Assembly (NCBI RefSeq): GCF_026343945.1
Contig: NZ_JAPKNJ010000003.1
Location: 558,001-622,000, forward strand
DNA length: 64,000 nt
Direction of reading: 5' to 3'
Origin: Kaistia algarum
Lineage (GTDB): Bacteria > Pseudomonadota > Alphaproteobacteria > Rhizobiales > Kaistiaceae
Shown here: positions 1 through 8,739 of the stretch, piece by piece
How positions within the stretch are numbered: the stretch's first letter is position 1
How the letters are laid out: each line of letters starts with the position of its first letter
Notes under the pieces: model-generated
The model's input: the letters and a program-made list of their open reading frames with translations, nothing else
The model's database searches: none
Told to the model about the DNA's origin: nothing
Translations under genes and position numbers: made by a program

Positions 1-421
1 CCTTCAACAGGGCGACGCGCTCGCGCAAGGCCGGCTCGAACTCGATCTCGCCGCGCATCGCCCGTTCGGTGATCGCGGCGACATGGGCCTTCAGCCCGGC
101 CATATCGGCGAGCTCGTCGATGCATTCCTGGCCGATCATGGTCGAGTCCATGTCGGCGACGATCAGGCGCTTGCGGCGCTGGTCGAGCCGCTGCACCACG
201 ACATCGACGGGTCTTTCGCCAATGGCGGCTTCCGGGCGAAAGCCGGCGAGCCCCGTTTGCGGCAACAGCACGTCGCAGGCCTCGCCCTCGGCCAGCCAGT
301 CGGCGGTCGCCCCCGGCAGGGCGGAAAGCGCCGCCTCGACGGTCGCGGCCAGCGCTGCCGCCTGCTCGGGGCGTGCTATGAACGTGGCGACCAGCGGGGC
401 GGAAGCAGCGGAAGCGTTCAT
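1..421 (-). CDS. serB: Phosphoserine phosphatase SerB, N-terminal part (runs off the window)
   Basis: The reverse strand reads about 140 residues from ATG at 421 to the window edge. Phosphoserine phosphatase performs the last step of serine synthesis, removing phosphate from O-phosphoserine in the cytoplasm. The HAD catalytic motif DMDSTMIGQECIDELAD is visible at about residues 90-106, with the nucleophile Asp first. The preceding 85 residues match the N-terminal extension of rhizobial SerB (compare LVATFIA near the start). No other start codon in frame is plausible, so the ATG that overlaps the miaA start on the other strand is used. The C-terminal half lies outside the window. Confidence 0.93.
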   Translation of the reverse strand, partial: MNASAASAPLVATFIARPEQAAALAATVEAALSALPGATADWLAEGEACDVLLPQTGLAGFRPEAAIGERPVDVVVQRLDQRRKRLIVADMDSTMIGQECIDELADMAGLKAHVAAITERAMRGEIEFEPALRERVALLK

Positions 422-1334
422 GGAAGACCTTGAGATCGGGAGACGCCTGGAAAACGGGAGAAACCCGCGCGCCGTCCTGATAGCCGGGCCGACCGCGAGC
501 GGCAAGTCGGCCTTCGCGCTTCGCCTCGCCGAACGCGAGAACGGCGTGATCGTCAATGCCGATTCGATGCAGGTCTATGCCGAGCTCGCCATCCTCTCGG
601 CCCGGCCGACACCGGAAGAGGAGGCCCGCGTTCCGCACAGGCTCTATGGCCAGGTCCCTGCTTCGACACGGTTTTCCGTCGCGGCGTGGCGGGAGGAAGT
701 TGCGCGGATCCTGGCGGAGATCTGGAACGAAGGCCGCCTGCCGATCCTCGTCGGCGGTACCGGGCTCTATTTCAAGGCGCTGACGGAAGGGCTTTCCGCC
801 GTGCCGCCGATCCCGGAAGCGCTGCGGCTGGAACTCGACCGGGCCGCGAACGAGGAAGGCGTCCCGGCGCTACATGCCCGCCTCGCCGGCCTCGACCCCG
901 ACGCGGCGCTCCGTCTCGCGCCGAACGACCGCACGCGCGTGCTGCGCGCGCTGGAAGTCGTCCTCGCCACCGGCCGGACGCTCGCGGCGTTCCAGGCCGA
1001 GCCAGCCCTGCCGCCGCTCATCGCTCCGGAAGACGCGGCCCGCATCGTCCTCGAACCGGACAGGGCGGTGCTTTATGACCGTATCAACAAGCGCCTGGAC
1101 GCGATGGTAGAAGCCGGCGCGCTCGAAGAGGCAAGGGCGCTGCTGGCCCTCGGCCTCGACCCCAACCTGCCGGCCATGAAGGCGATCGGCGTCACCGAAT
1201 TCGGCGGATACCTAGCCGGCAAGGTCTCACTGGACGCCGCCATCGTCGAGGCCAAGATGCAGACAAGGCGCTACGCCAAACGGCAGGGGACTTGGTTCAG
1301 GAACCAGATGGGGGATTGGGGAAGGGTGGGGTAA
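420..1334 (+). CDS. miaA: tRNA dimethylallyltransferase MiaA
   Basis: A protein of 304 residues, normal for MiaA, which adds the dimethylallyl group to N6 of A37 in tRNAs that read UNN codons. The P-loop GPTASGKS lies at about residues 23-30, followed by the substrate motif NADSMQVY and later GGTGLYFKAL, all diagnostic. The frame is open further upstream, but that stretch lies opposite serB and has no MiaA character. The ATG at 420 is the only sensible start; a weak GGAAG lies ahead of it. The gene diverges from serB, and the two start codons overlap in the tetramer CATG. serB and miaA promoters must therefore lie inside each other's coding region. Confidence 0.95.
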   Translation: MEDLEIGRRLENGRNPRAVLIAGPTASGKSAFALRLAERENGVIVNADSMQVYAELAILSARPTPEEEARVPHRLYGQVPASTRFSVAAWREEVARILAEIWNEGRLPILVGGTGLYFKALTEGLSAVPPIPEALRLELDRAANEEGVPALHARLAGLDPDAALRLAPNDRTRVLRALEVVLATGRTLAAFQAEPALPPLIAPEDAARIVLEPDRAVLYDRINKRLDAMVEAGALEEARALLALGLDPNLPAMKAIGVTEFGGYLAGKVSLDAAIVEAKMQTRRYAKRQGTWFRNQMGDWGRVG

Positions 1335-1423
1335 CGGGGAGGCGCGCTGGTCGCATCCGGCGCATCGGCTAATTTCCGCAAATCCAAGCGACCCATCCGC
1401 GCAACTTTCTTACGTCGCGCCCC

Positions 1424-1452
1424 TTGACCCCTCGCTAACTTCCGCGTATTTG
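1424..1452 (+). promoter_or_regulatory. Sigma-70-like promoter of the ilv leader and operon
   Basis: TTGACC (1424-1429) and TATTTG (1447-1452) are separated by exactly 17 bases. They lie just upstream of the leader peptide and attenuator, which would place the start of transcription near 1459. The spacing and context make this the probable ilvB promoter. No experimental support is available. Confidence 0.6.
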
Positions 1453-1483
1453 TCCCGCAGAGTTCAAATGGAGACGTCCGGAC

Positions 1484-1531
1484 ATGATCCGCGTCGGCAC
1501 GATCGTAGTACTTAGGGAGCGCACTGCCTGA
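1484..1531 (+). CDS. ilv leader peptide (attenuator peptide)
   Basis: A 15-codon reading frame, MIRVGTIVVLRERTA, starts with ATG at 1484 behind a GGAG (1470-1473) and ends in TGA at 1529-1531. The Ile-Val-Val-Leu codon run (1502-1513) is what is expected for a peptide whose translation senses charged branched-chain tRNAs. The stop lies inside a stem (1519-1528 with 1554-1563), and an intrinsic terminator follows at 1570-1592. Attenuation of ilv genes by such peptides is well established in proteobacteria. Ribosome stalling at these codons would be expected to prevent terminator formation. Confidence 0.8.
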   Translation: MIRVGTIVVLRERTA

Positions 1532-1592
1532 TGGCCTGACAGCCGTCACGTTTGGTAGTGCGCGTATCGGGCCCCCAGAAGGGGCCTTTTTT
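1519..1592 (+). terminator. ilvB attenuator: upstream stem plus rho-independent terminator
   Basis: GCGCACTGCC (1519-1528) pairs with GGTAGTGCGC (1554-1563), allowing one G-U pair. Downstream, GGCCCC (1570-1575) pairs with GGGGCC (1581-1586), and six T residues follow at 1587-1592. The terminator precedes ilvB by about 65 bases. Together with the leader peptide this is a classical transcription attenuator. I did not compute the competing folds. Confidence 0.78.
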
Positions 1593-1658
1593 ATTGCCCT
1601 GGTGACAATGACGAACAGACGGATGCGGCGGAGCCGGTCCGGATACGGAGCGTAAGCG

Positions 1659-3425
1659 ATGACACGGCAGATGACGGGCGCGGAAATGGTCGTCCAGGCG
1701 TTGATCGACCAGGGAGTCGAGCACCTCTTCGGTTATCCCGGTGGCGCCGTTCTCCCGATTTATGACGAGCTTTTTCAACAGGATAAGGTCCAGCACATCC
1801 TGGTTCGCCAGGAGGGCGGGGCGGGTCATGCGGCCGAGGGCTATGCGCGCTCGACGGGCAAGGTCGGCGTCGCGCTGGTCACGTCGGGTCCCGGCGCAAC
1901 CAATATGGTGACGCCGCTCACCGACGCGCTGATGGATTCGATCCCCATGGTCTGCATCACGGGCCAGGTCGCGACGCATCTGATCGGTTCGGATGCCTTC
2001 CAGGAGGCCGATACGGTCGGCATCACCCGGCCCTGCACCAAGCACAATTGGCTGGTCAAGGACGTCAACGATCTCGCCCGCGTCCTGCATGAGGCGTTCT
2101 ATGTCGCGCGGTCCGGCCGTCCGGGTCCGGTCGTCGTCGATGTTCCGAAGGACGTGCAGTTCGCGACCGGCACCTATCAGGGGCCGGCCCGCGTCGAGCA
2201 CAAGACCTATCATCCGCAGGTCCGCGGCGACGAACGCGCGATCCGCGCGGCTGTCGAGCTGATCGCCAAGGCAAAGAAGCCGATCTTCTATACGGGCGGC
2301 GGCGTCATCAATTCCGGCCCCCAGGCTTCGGCATTGCTGCGCGAACTCGTCCGCGCCACCGGCTTCCCGGTCACGTCGACGCTGATGGGGCTCGGCGCCT
2401 ATCCGGCGTCGGACCGGCAGTGGCTGGGCATGCTCGGCATGCACGGCACCTTCGAGGCCAACAATGCGATGCATGATTGCGATGTCATGATCGCGATCGG
2501 CGCGCGCTTCGACGACCGCATCACCGGCCGTCTCGATGCGTTCTCGCCGGGCTCGAAGAAGATCCAGATCGATATCGACCCGTCCTCGATCAACAAGAAT
2601 GTCCGCGTCGATATCGGCATCGTCGGCGATGTCGGCCATGTGCTGGAGGACATGCTCCGCATCTGGCGTGAGGGCAAATATACGGCCGATGCGGCGGCGG
2701 CGAAGAGCTGGTGGTCGGAGATCGAGCGCTGGCGGGCGCGGAAGAGCCTCGCCTATCGCCAGGTCAGCGAGACGATCATGCCGCAATATGCGATCGAGAC
2801 GCTGTTCAACAAGACGCGCGGTCACGACACCTACATCACGACCGAAGTCGGCCAGCACCAGATGTGGGCGGCGCAGTATTTCGGCTTCGACCAGCCCAAT
2901 CGCTGGATGACGTCGGGCGGCCTCGGCACGATGGGCTATGGCCTACCGGCGGCGATCGGCGTGCAGGCGGCGCATCGGGATGCGCTCGTCATCGATATCG
3001 CCGGCGACGCGTCCATCCTGATGAACATCCAGGAGATGTCGACGGCGATCCAGCACGAGCTGCCGGTCAAGGTCTTCATCCTGAACAACCAATATATGGG
3101 CATGGTCCGGCAATGGCAGCAGTTGCTGCATGGCAACCGGCTGTCGCATTCCTATACCGACGCGCTGCCGGACTTCGTGAAGCTGGCCGAGGCCTATGGC
3201 GGCATCGGCATGCGCGTCGAGAAGGCATCGGATCTGGAAGCCGGCATTGACGAGATGATCGCGGCGAAGCGGCCGGTCCTGTTCGATTGCCGCGTGGCGA
3301 ACCTCGCCAATTGTTTCCCGATGATCCCTTCCGGCAAGGCGCATAACGAGATGTTGCTGCCGGAAGACGCGACGGACGAGGCGATTGCGAACGCGATCGA
3401 CGAAGAAGGCAAGGCGCTGGTCTGA
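1659..3425 (+). CDS. ilvB: Acetolactate synthase large (catalytic) subunit
   Basis: A protein of 588 residues, the usual length for the large subunit. It is a thiamine-diphosphate, FAD and Mg-dependent enzyme that condenses pyruvate to acetolactate, or pyruvate with 2-ketobutyrate, at the first common step of Val/Leu/Ile synthesis. The N-terminal PYR domain holds FGYPGGAVLPIYDEL with the catalytic Glu in VRQEGGAGHAAEGYAR. The C-terminal PP domain has GDASILMNIQEMST and LNNQYMGMVRQWQQ. A GGAG precedes the ATG. It is the first structural gene behind the attenuator and is followed 26 bases later by its regulatory subunit. It could equally be named ilvI. Confidence 0.97.
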   Translation: MTRQMTGAEMVVQALIDQGVEHLFGYPGGAVLPIYDELFQQDKVQHILVRQEGGAGHAAEGYARSTGKVGVALVTSGPGATNMVTPLTDALMDSIPMVCITGQVATHLIGSDAFQEADTVGITRPCTKHNWLVKDVNDLARVLHEAFYVARSGRPGPVVVDVPKDVQFATGTYQGPARVEHKTYHPQVRGDERAIRAAVELIAKAKKPIFYTGGGVINSGPQASALLRELVRATGFPVTSTLMGLGAYPASDRQWLGMLGMHGTFEANNAMHDCDVMIAIGARFDDRITGRLDAFSPGSKKIQIDIDPSSINKNVRVDIGIVGDVGHVLEDMLRIWREGKYTADAAAAKSWWSEIERWRARKSLAYRQVSETIMPQYAIETLFNKTRGHDTYITTEVGQHQMWAAQYFGFDQPNRWMTSGGLGTMGYGLPAAIGVQAAHRDALVIDIAGDASILMNIQEMSTAIQHELPVKVFILNNQYMGMVRQWQQLLHGNRLSHSYTDALPDFVKLAEAYGGIGMRVEKASDLEAGIDEMIAAKRPVLFDCRVANLANCFPMIPSGKAHNEMLLPEDATDEAIANAIDEEGKALV

Positions 3426-3451
3426 GCCGGCAGGAAAGCGGAGAAAATACC

Positions 3452-3991
3452 ATGCAGCCCGGATCCGTCTACGCGATCAAGGAAGGCAAGGACGCCGTCG
3501 AGACCCACACGCTCTCGGTGCTTGTCGACAACGAGCCGGGCGTTCTAGCCCGCGTCATCGGCCTGTTCTCGGGGCGCGGCTATAATATCGACAGCCTGAC
3601 TGTCTCGGAGACCGAGCACGAGCGCCATCGCTCGCGCATCACGGTCGTCACCAGCGGTTCGCCCCAGGTGATCGAGCAGATCAAGGCGCAGCTTGAGCGC
3701 ATGGTGCCCGTCCACCGCGTCATCGACCTGACCGTCAGCGGCAAGGCGATCGAGCGCGAATTGTTGCTGATCAAGGTTCGCGGCGTCGGTGATCACCGCA
3801 GCGAGGCGCTTCGCCTTGCCGAAGCCTTCCGCGCTCGCGTCATCGACGCGACGACGGAGAGCTTCGTGTTCGAACTGACCGGCAAGACCGACAAGCTCGA
3901 CCAGTTCATCGTGCTGATGCAGCCGCTCGGCCTCGTCGAAGTCTCGCGCACCGGCGTCGCGGCGATCGTGCGTGGGCCGGAAGCGATGTGA
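3452..3991 (+). CDS. ilvN: Acetolactate synthase small (regulatory) subunit
   Basis: A protein of 179 residues that stimulates the large subunit and confers valine feedback inhibition. The N-terminal ACT domain shows the typical THTLSVLVDNEPGVLARVIGLFSGRGYNIDSLTV pattern (only its core is needed for recognition: NEPGVLARV and GRGYNIDSL). The C-terminal ALS_ss domain has SFVFELTG and GLVEVSRTGVAAIVRG. It lies directly behind ilvB in the same direction, so it is almost certainly in the same operon and under the same attenuator. It could also be called ilvH. Confidence 0.96.
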   Translation: MQPGSVYAIKEGKDAVETHTLSVLVDNEPGVLARVIGLFSGRGYNIDSLTVSETEHERHRSRITVVTSGSPQVIEQIKAQLERMVPVHRVIDLTVSGKAIERELLLIKVRGVGDHRSEALRLAEAFRARVIDATTESFVFELTGKTDKLDQFIVLMQPLGLVEVSRTGVAAIVRGPEAM

Positions 3992-4052
3992 GGGCGGTTT
4001 GCTTGCTTTCCAATCGCTTTCATGTGCGGGCCGATCGATTGGGAGATCTTGA

Positions 4053-4343
4053 GTGTCCTGCGCCCGTTGTGAGCAACTATCGATACCGCAGCTCATACGC
4101 ACGCCCGGTGAACTGACCCGGGTAGCAACGAGGGTGCAGGGCGCACTGAGCGATGGCATCTTGACCCAGAATCCGGGCGCTGTGTCAGCAAGTCTGACAC
4201 CGTTCCAGGCCGTCGACCCTCATGGTCCCTGGGTCGATTTGCTCGACTATCGTTTCGGTTGCTCAACGTGTGGGCAGTCTTTCCGTCTTCATGTGGAGAC
4301 TTATCACGGTAGCGGCGGGGAATGGGCGCCGGACGGCGACTAA
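4053..4343 (+). CDS. Small protein with two CxxC pairs, unknown function
   Basis: A 96-residue protein starting with GTG at 4053 behind GGGAG. I do not recognise a characterised family. Two cysteine pairs, C3-x2-C6 at the N terminus and C70-x2-C73 in GCSTCGQSF, could bind one zinc ion as a split zinc ribbon. The C-terminal HVETYHGSGGEW segment is polar and the protein has no signal peptide or membrane segment. The strong ribosome binding site and coding-like composition argue that it is real. It sits 61 bases behind ilvN, between ilvBN and the TetR-ilvC unit, which may be chance. Confidence 0.72.
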   Translation: MSCARCEQLSIPQLIRTPGELTRVATRVQGALSDGILTQNPGAVSASLTPFQAVDPHGPWVDLLDYRFGCSTCGQSFRLHVETYHGSGGEWAPDGD

Positions 4344-4406
4344 CGGCCGCCCGAACACGCGTTCATCAGCTTGACGCCTCCCTGACGGGGCGCTATCAAG
4401 CTCCGA

Positions 4407-4450
4407 ACCGTACGGTACGGTACGCTGCAATGCAGCTTGACACGGTCAAG
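4407..4450. promoter_or_regulatory. Cluster of small palindromes upstream of the TetR gene (possible operator)
   Basis: Three inverted repeats follow one another. ACCGTACGGT (4407-4416) is a perfect palindrome continued by further TACGG copies. GCTGCA-A-TGCAGC spans 4424-4436. CTTGAC-ACG-GTCAAG spans 4436-4450 and also contains TTGACA at 4437-4442. TetR proteins usually repress their own gene through such palindromes, so this is a likely autoregulatory site. If so, translation probably starts at 4463 rather than 4430. Confidence 0.45.
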
Positions 4451-4462
4451 CCTCGGGCGGAT

Positions 4463-5176
4463 ATGAACAGCGCCGTTACAGCGACCCGGATGGATCCGGC
4501 CGAGCCCACTGGGGCCGAGGCGGGTGCCTACTCCCCCCGCCAGAACGCCGTGCTCGAAAGCGCGCTCTCCCTGCTCGTCGAGGGTGGTGAGAAGGCGCTG
4601 ACCACCGCCGGTGTCGCGCGGGCGGCGAATTGTTCCAAGGAGAGCCTCTATAAGTGGTTTGGCGATCGCGACGGGTTGCTTGCCGCGATGATCACCTTCC
4701 AGGCGGGCAAGGTTCGCGCCGAGCCCCGGCCATCGGGTGCGAGCGGGCAGGCGGCGCTTCGCGGCCAGCTCATTGGCATCGCCGCCAATCTGCTGCGGGT
4801 CCTGGCCGGCGACGTCTCGCTGGCGCTGAACCGGCTCGCGATCGGGCAGGCGCGGCGGGACGAGGCGCAGCTTGGCAGGCTGGTGCTGGACCATGGCAGG
4901 CGGCCGATCGAAGCGCGGCTTTCCTCGCTGCTGGAGGAGGGCCGCCGCGCCCGGCTGCTCGAATACGACGATACGCGCGAGGCCTACCGCACGCTTTACG
5001 GCCTCATCGTGCGCGACATGCATGTGCGCCTGCTGCTCGGTGACGGCGAAGGCGCGGAAGACCCGGCTGCGCAGGCGCAGCGGGCGATCGATCAGTTTCT
5101 GCGCCTCTTCGGCGCTGAACGAACGACCGGACCGGTCCCGGAGAGGACCGGCGCGGGAAACGAACGGACGGGATGA
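4463..5176 (+). CDS. TetR/AcrR-family transcriptional regulator
   Basis: A protein of 237 residues if it starts at 4463, where GGGCGG precedes the ATG; an in-frame ATG at 4430 would add 11 residues but has no ribosome binding site. The N-terminal helix-turn-helix is clear: a helix around NAVLESALSLLVEGGEKAL, then TTAGVARAANCSKESLYKWF and GDRDGLLAAMI. The C-terminal half is the variable ligand and dimer domain. The gene ends 12 bases before ilvC in the same direction and probably shares its transcript. It may therefore link ilvC to an effector, but the ligand cannot be predicted. Confidence 0.88.
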   Translation: MNSAVTATRMDPAEPTGAEAGAYSPRQNAVLESALSLLVEGGEKALTTAGVARAANCSKESLYKWFGDRDGLLAAMITFQAGKVRAEPRPSGASGQAALRGQLIGIAANLLRVLAGDVSLALNRLAIGQARRDEAQLGRLVLDHGRRPIEARLSSLLEEGRRARLLEYDDTREAYRTLYGLIVRDMHVRLLLGDGEGAEDPAAQAQRAIDQFLRLFGAERTTGPVPERTGAGNERTG

Positions 5177-6208
<1,032 letters not shown>

Positions 6209-6230
6209 GCCGGACCGTCACATGAAACGA

Positions 6231-6264
6231 AGCCCCGCGGGAGCGATCCCGCGGGGCTTCTTTA
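6231..6264 (+). terminator. Rho-independent terminator after ilvC
   Basis: AGCCCCGCGGGA (6231-6242) and TCCCGCGGGGCT (6247-6258) form a perfect 12-base stem with loop GCGA, followed by TCTTTAT. It sits 23 bases behind ilvC and between convergent genes. Confidence 0.85.
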
Positions 6265-6285
6265 TATTGCCGTCATGCCGAACGA

Positions 6286-6789
6286 CTACGGGCCGACGCA
6301 GCGATAGGCGCGGCCGTCATAGCCGGTGAAGGTATCGGTTGACGGGTTGTAGCTGCGGTAGCGGCCTTCGCAGAAGGCAACGTGCTCGCGCCAGCCGGTC
6401 GCGCCATAGGGCGGTGCGACTTCATACCCGCCATTATTGTTGTTGGCGATCGCCGCGCCGACACCGAGGCCGATGATCGCGCCAGCTGCCGCCGCAGCGC
6501 CGGGATTGCCGTACCAGCCGCCATAATAGCGCGGGCCACCGCCCCAATAGCCGCCACGCCATCCGGGTCCCCAGCCGGGGCGCGCGCCCCAACCCGGGCC
6601 ACCCCAGCCGCCGCGAGGCGGGCCGCCGCGCCAGCCCGGGCCACCACGCCAACCGGGACCGCCTTGCCAGCCTGGCCCGCCGCCCCAACCGGGGCCGCCG
6701 CGCCATTGCGCCGATGCGTCAACGGTCGTCGCGGCGACGGCTGAGAATCCCAGTATCGCTGCGAGAGCAAGAGAAGCGATACGCTTCAT
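6286..6789 (-). CDS. Secreted Gly/Trp-rich BA14K-family protein
   Basis: A protein of 167 residues from ATG at 6789, which has a good AAGGAG ahead of it; a longer frame to 6891 lacks one. A signal peptide (MKRIASLALAAILGFSAVAA, cut near DASAQ) is followed by a low-complexity region built from GGPGW/RGG units. A hydrophobic AAAAAGAIIGLGVGAAIA segment and a C-terminal BA14K module with paired cysteines in FCEGRYRSYNP and YRCVGP come next. BA14K proteins are known from Brucella as immunoreactive envelope proteins. Their molecular role is not settled. A second member lies at 44187-44681. Confidence 0.82.
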   Translation of the reverse strand: MKRIASLALAAILGFSAVAATTVDASAQWRGGPGWGGGPGWQGGPGWRGGPGWRGGPPRGGWGGPGWGARPGWGPGWRGGYWGGGPRYYGGWYGNPGAAAAAGAIIGLGVGAAIANNNNGGYEVAPPYGATGWREHVAFCEGRYRSYNPSTDTFTGYDGRAYRCVGP

Positions 6790-7117
6790 GGCCAGTCTCC
6801 TTTGCTTTGATCCTGCCGGAACCGAGCAATCCAAGTTTGCATCAAGTCCAAGGCGGCGGAGTGAAGAAACCATCGTCTTCATGGGTGTCATAAGACTGCC
6901 TTCTGACCTTCGTCCCGTTCACCTCGAACCAGGTGATCGCGACCGGATGGTCGTCGTTTCGAAGGTTCATCGGACGATCCTTGGTTCCGTTCTAGCTCGG
7001 TTCACCTGAACGGCTGCTGAACGTTCAGTTAGGTTCGAAACGTTTGCATTGCTATGGCGACGGTCACAGAGGCGCTGTGCTATCAGGGGCGGCGATCGGT
7101 CCTTGACGAGGTTCTTG
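6790..7117. promoter_or_regulatory. Divergent intergenic region with GTTC/GAAC repeats
   Basis: This 328-base gap separates the BA14K gene and the divergent PhzF gene, so it should carry both promoters. It contains GTTCA-CC-TGAAC (7000-7011) and the perfect palindrome CTGAACGTTCAG (7017-7028), with further GGTTC copies around them. This resembles a regulator binding region, but no regulator can be named. Short open frames here look like chance. Confidence 0.35.
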
Positions 7118-8023
7118 ATGTCCCGACCCTATGCCATCCTCGACGTGTTTTCGGACGCGCCGCTTGCGGGCAACCAGTTGGCCGTTGTGCTGGATGCCGG
7201 CGGACTGGACGACGCGCAGATGCAGGCGATCGCCGCGGAGTTCAATCTGGCCGAGACCGTGTTCGTCCTTCCCGCCGAACGGCCGGGTCATCGCGCCAGG
7301 CTGCGCATCTTCTCGCCGGCCAGCGAATTGCCCTTCGCCGGTCACCCGACGGTGGGAACCGCTGTGCTTCTGGCGATCGAGGATCGCGGCGCCACACCCG
7401 GAGTGTCGGACGTGATGCTGCTGCTTGAGGAGAATGTCGGCCCGATCCGCTGCGTGGTCGCTTTCGACGGCGAGCGTTCGGGCCATGCAATCTTCGACGC
7501 GCCCGAACTGGCCCGGCCCTTGGACGTTCGCCTGGACCGGGAACGCGCCGCAGCGGCGCTCGGGCTTGCCGCTTCGGAGATCGGCTTCGAGAACCACGAG
7601 ATTTCCGCCTTCACGGCCGGCGTGCCCTATTGCTTCGTTCCGGTGCGAAATCTCGCGGCGATCGCGAGCGTCGTGCCGTTGCCGCAATATTGGGCCGATG
7701 CCTTCCCCGCCAAGACGTCGGTCTATCTATACACGCGTGAAACCGAAGGACTGCTCCGCGCCTTTCACGGCCGCATGTTCTGGCGCGCGCCGGCTTTCGT
7801 CGAGGATCCGGCGACCGGGTCTGCCGCGGCTGCCTTCGCCGGTGTCGTCCAGAAGTTCGACCAGCCGACATCCGGCTCGCATCGCCTGACGATCGAGCAG
7901 GGCTTCGAAATGGGTCGCCCGAGCCTGATCGACCTTGAGATCGACATCGCCGAAGGTCACCTCCGCGCCGTGCGCATCGGTGGCGACGCGGTCATCATCG
8001 CGCGTGGGACGCTCTACGTCTGA
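7118..8023 (+). CDS. PhzF-family isomerase/epimerase-like protein
   Basis: A protein of 301 residues starting at MSRPYAILDVFS; the open frame extends upstream without family similarity. It has the two-lobed diaminopimelate-epimerase fold of PhzF. The N-terminal signature FNLAETVFV carries the catalytic Glu, LPFAGHPTVGTA follows, and EDPATGSAAAAFAG in the second half completes the active site. PhzF itself isomerises a phenazine precursor, but most family members have unknown substrates. No phenazine genes are nearby, so only the fold-level assignment is justified. Confidence 0.88.
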   Translation: MSRPYAILDVFSDAPLAGNQLAVVLDAGGLDDAQMQAIAAEFNLAETVFVLPAERPGHRARLRIFSPASELPFAGHPTVGTAVLLAIEDRGATPGVSDVMLLLEENVGPIRCVVAFDGERSGHAIFDAPELARPLDVRLDRERAAAALGLAASEIGFENHEISAFTAGVPYCFVPVRNLAAIASVVPLPQYWADAFPAKTSVYLYTRETEGLLRAFHGRMFWRAPAFVEDPATGSAAAAFAGVVQKFDQPTSGSHRLTIEQGFEMGRPSLIDLEIDIAEGHLRAVRIGGDAVIIARGTLYV

Positions 8024-8070
8024 CGGTGACCTCGTGCTAAGCTGGAACAGTTCCAGCATGGGGGGATCGC

Positions 8071-8493
8071 ATGAACGTCGTGTTGCTGTTTCTGCATTTC
8101 GTCGGCCTCGTCATGGGTTTCGCCGGCGGTATCGGTTCCGCGGTGACCATGCGCTTCGCATCGGGCGCCAGCGCGGAAGGGGCGGCGGCCTTGAAGCGCC
8201 TGCCGCCGGCCTTCGCCAAGATATCCGCCTACGGCCTCGTCATTCTCTGGATCACTGGTCTCATCCTGATCTGGAGTGTCTATGGCGGGCCGCAGAACCT
8301 GCCGGGCCTATTCTGGCTGAAGATCGTCTTCGTGCTGATCCTGACGGGGCTCAATGGCTGGCACCATGCCATCTATGCGCAGATCCGGCGAACCGGCGAT
8401 CCGTCACGCGGCGAGCGGCTGAAGATCATCGGACCGGCGAGCGGGCTCAGCGCCTTGCTGGCCATGGCTGTTGCGGTGATCGTCTTCAACTGA
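8071..8493 (+). CDS. Small integral membrane protein, unknown function
   Basis: A protein of 140 residues with about four hydrophobic segments: VVLLFLHFVGLVMGFAGG at the N terminus, AYGLVILWITGLILIW, LFWLKIVFVLILTG, and LSALLAMAVAVIVF at the C terminus. His9 near the start and a His-His pair in NGWHHAIYAQI recall haem- or copper-binding membrane families such as CopD-like or DUF2269-type proteins, but I cannot place it firmly. A GGGG-type binding site precedes the ATG. It lies 47 bases after the PhzF gene in the same direction. Confidence 0.75.
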   Translation: MNVVLLFLHFVGLVMGFAGGIGSAVTMRFASGASAEGAAALKRLPPAFAKISAYGLVILWITGLILIWSVYGGPQNLPGLFWLKIVFVLILTGLNGWHHAIYAQIRRTGDPSRGERLKIIGPASGLSALLAMAVAVIVFN

Positions 8494-8625
8494 GCCACCC
8501 GCGGGGACCTCTGTGATCGCAGGCCCGCGTATGGGCTTGCCTTTTGGCGGTCAGGATTGTTAAGAGTGCTCACGTCCTTCGTGGACAGAGGGTCGTGGCC
8601 TGGTGCCCGGTCTTTCGGAGTCGAT

Positions 8626-8739
8626 ATGAGCGTTTGGGTTTCATCGATCATGCCTTTGGCGGGACCTCTGTCCTGCGGGCGCGGTCGTGCGCCCGCGCCT
8701 GCCTCCCGCGACGGCCTCCTTCTTCTTAGCTGCCCCTGA
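8626..8739 (+). CDS. leuA leader peptide with four consecutive leucines
   Basis: A 37-codon frame starts with ATG at 8626, five bases after GGAG (8617-8620), and ends DGLLLLSCP before TGA at 8737-8739. The Leu run is CTC CTT CTT CTT (8716-8727), nine codons or fewer from the stop. The next gene is leuA, so this fits a leucine-sensing leader peptide. The stop codon lies in the left arm of a stem-loop (8733-8775), as is usual for attenuators. Similar leader control of leuA is known in alphaproteobacteria. A longer frame from 8557 is possible but lacks a binding site. Confidence 0.72.
   Translation: MSVWVSSIMPLAGPLSCGRGRAPAPASRDGLLLLSCP

Noticed and set aside
1512..2858. A 448-codon open frame on the minus strand
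   Set aside because: It is the shadow of ilvB and runs through the attenuator.
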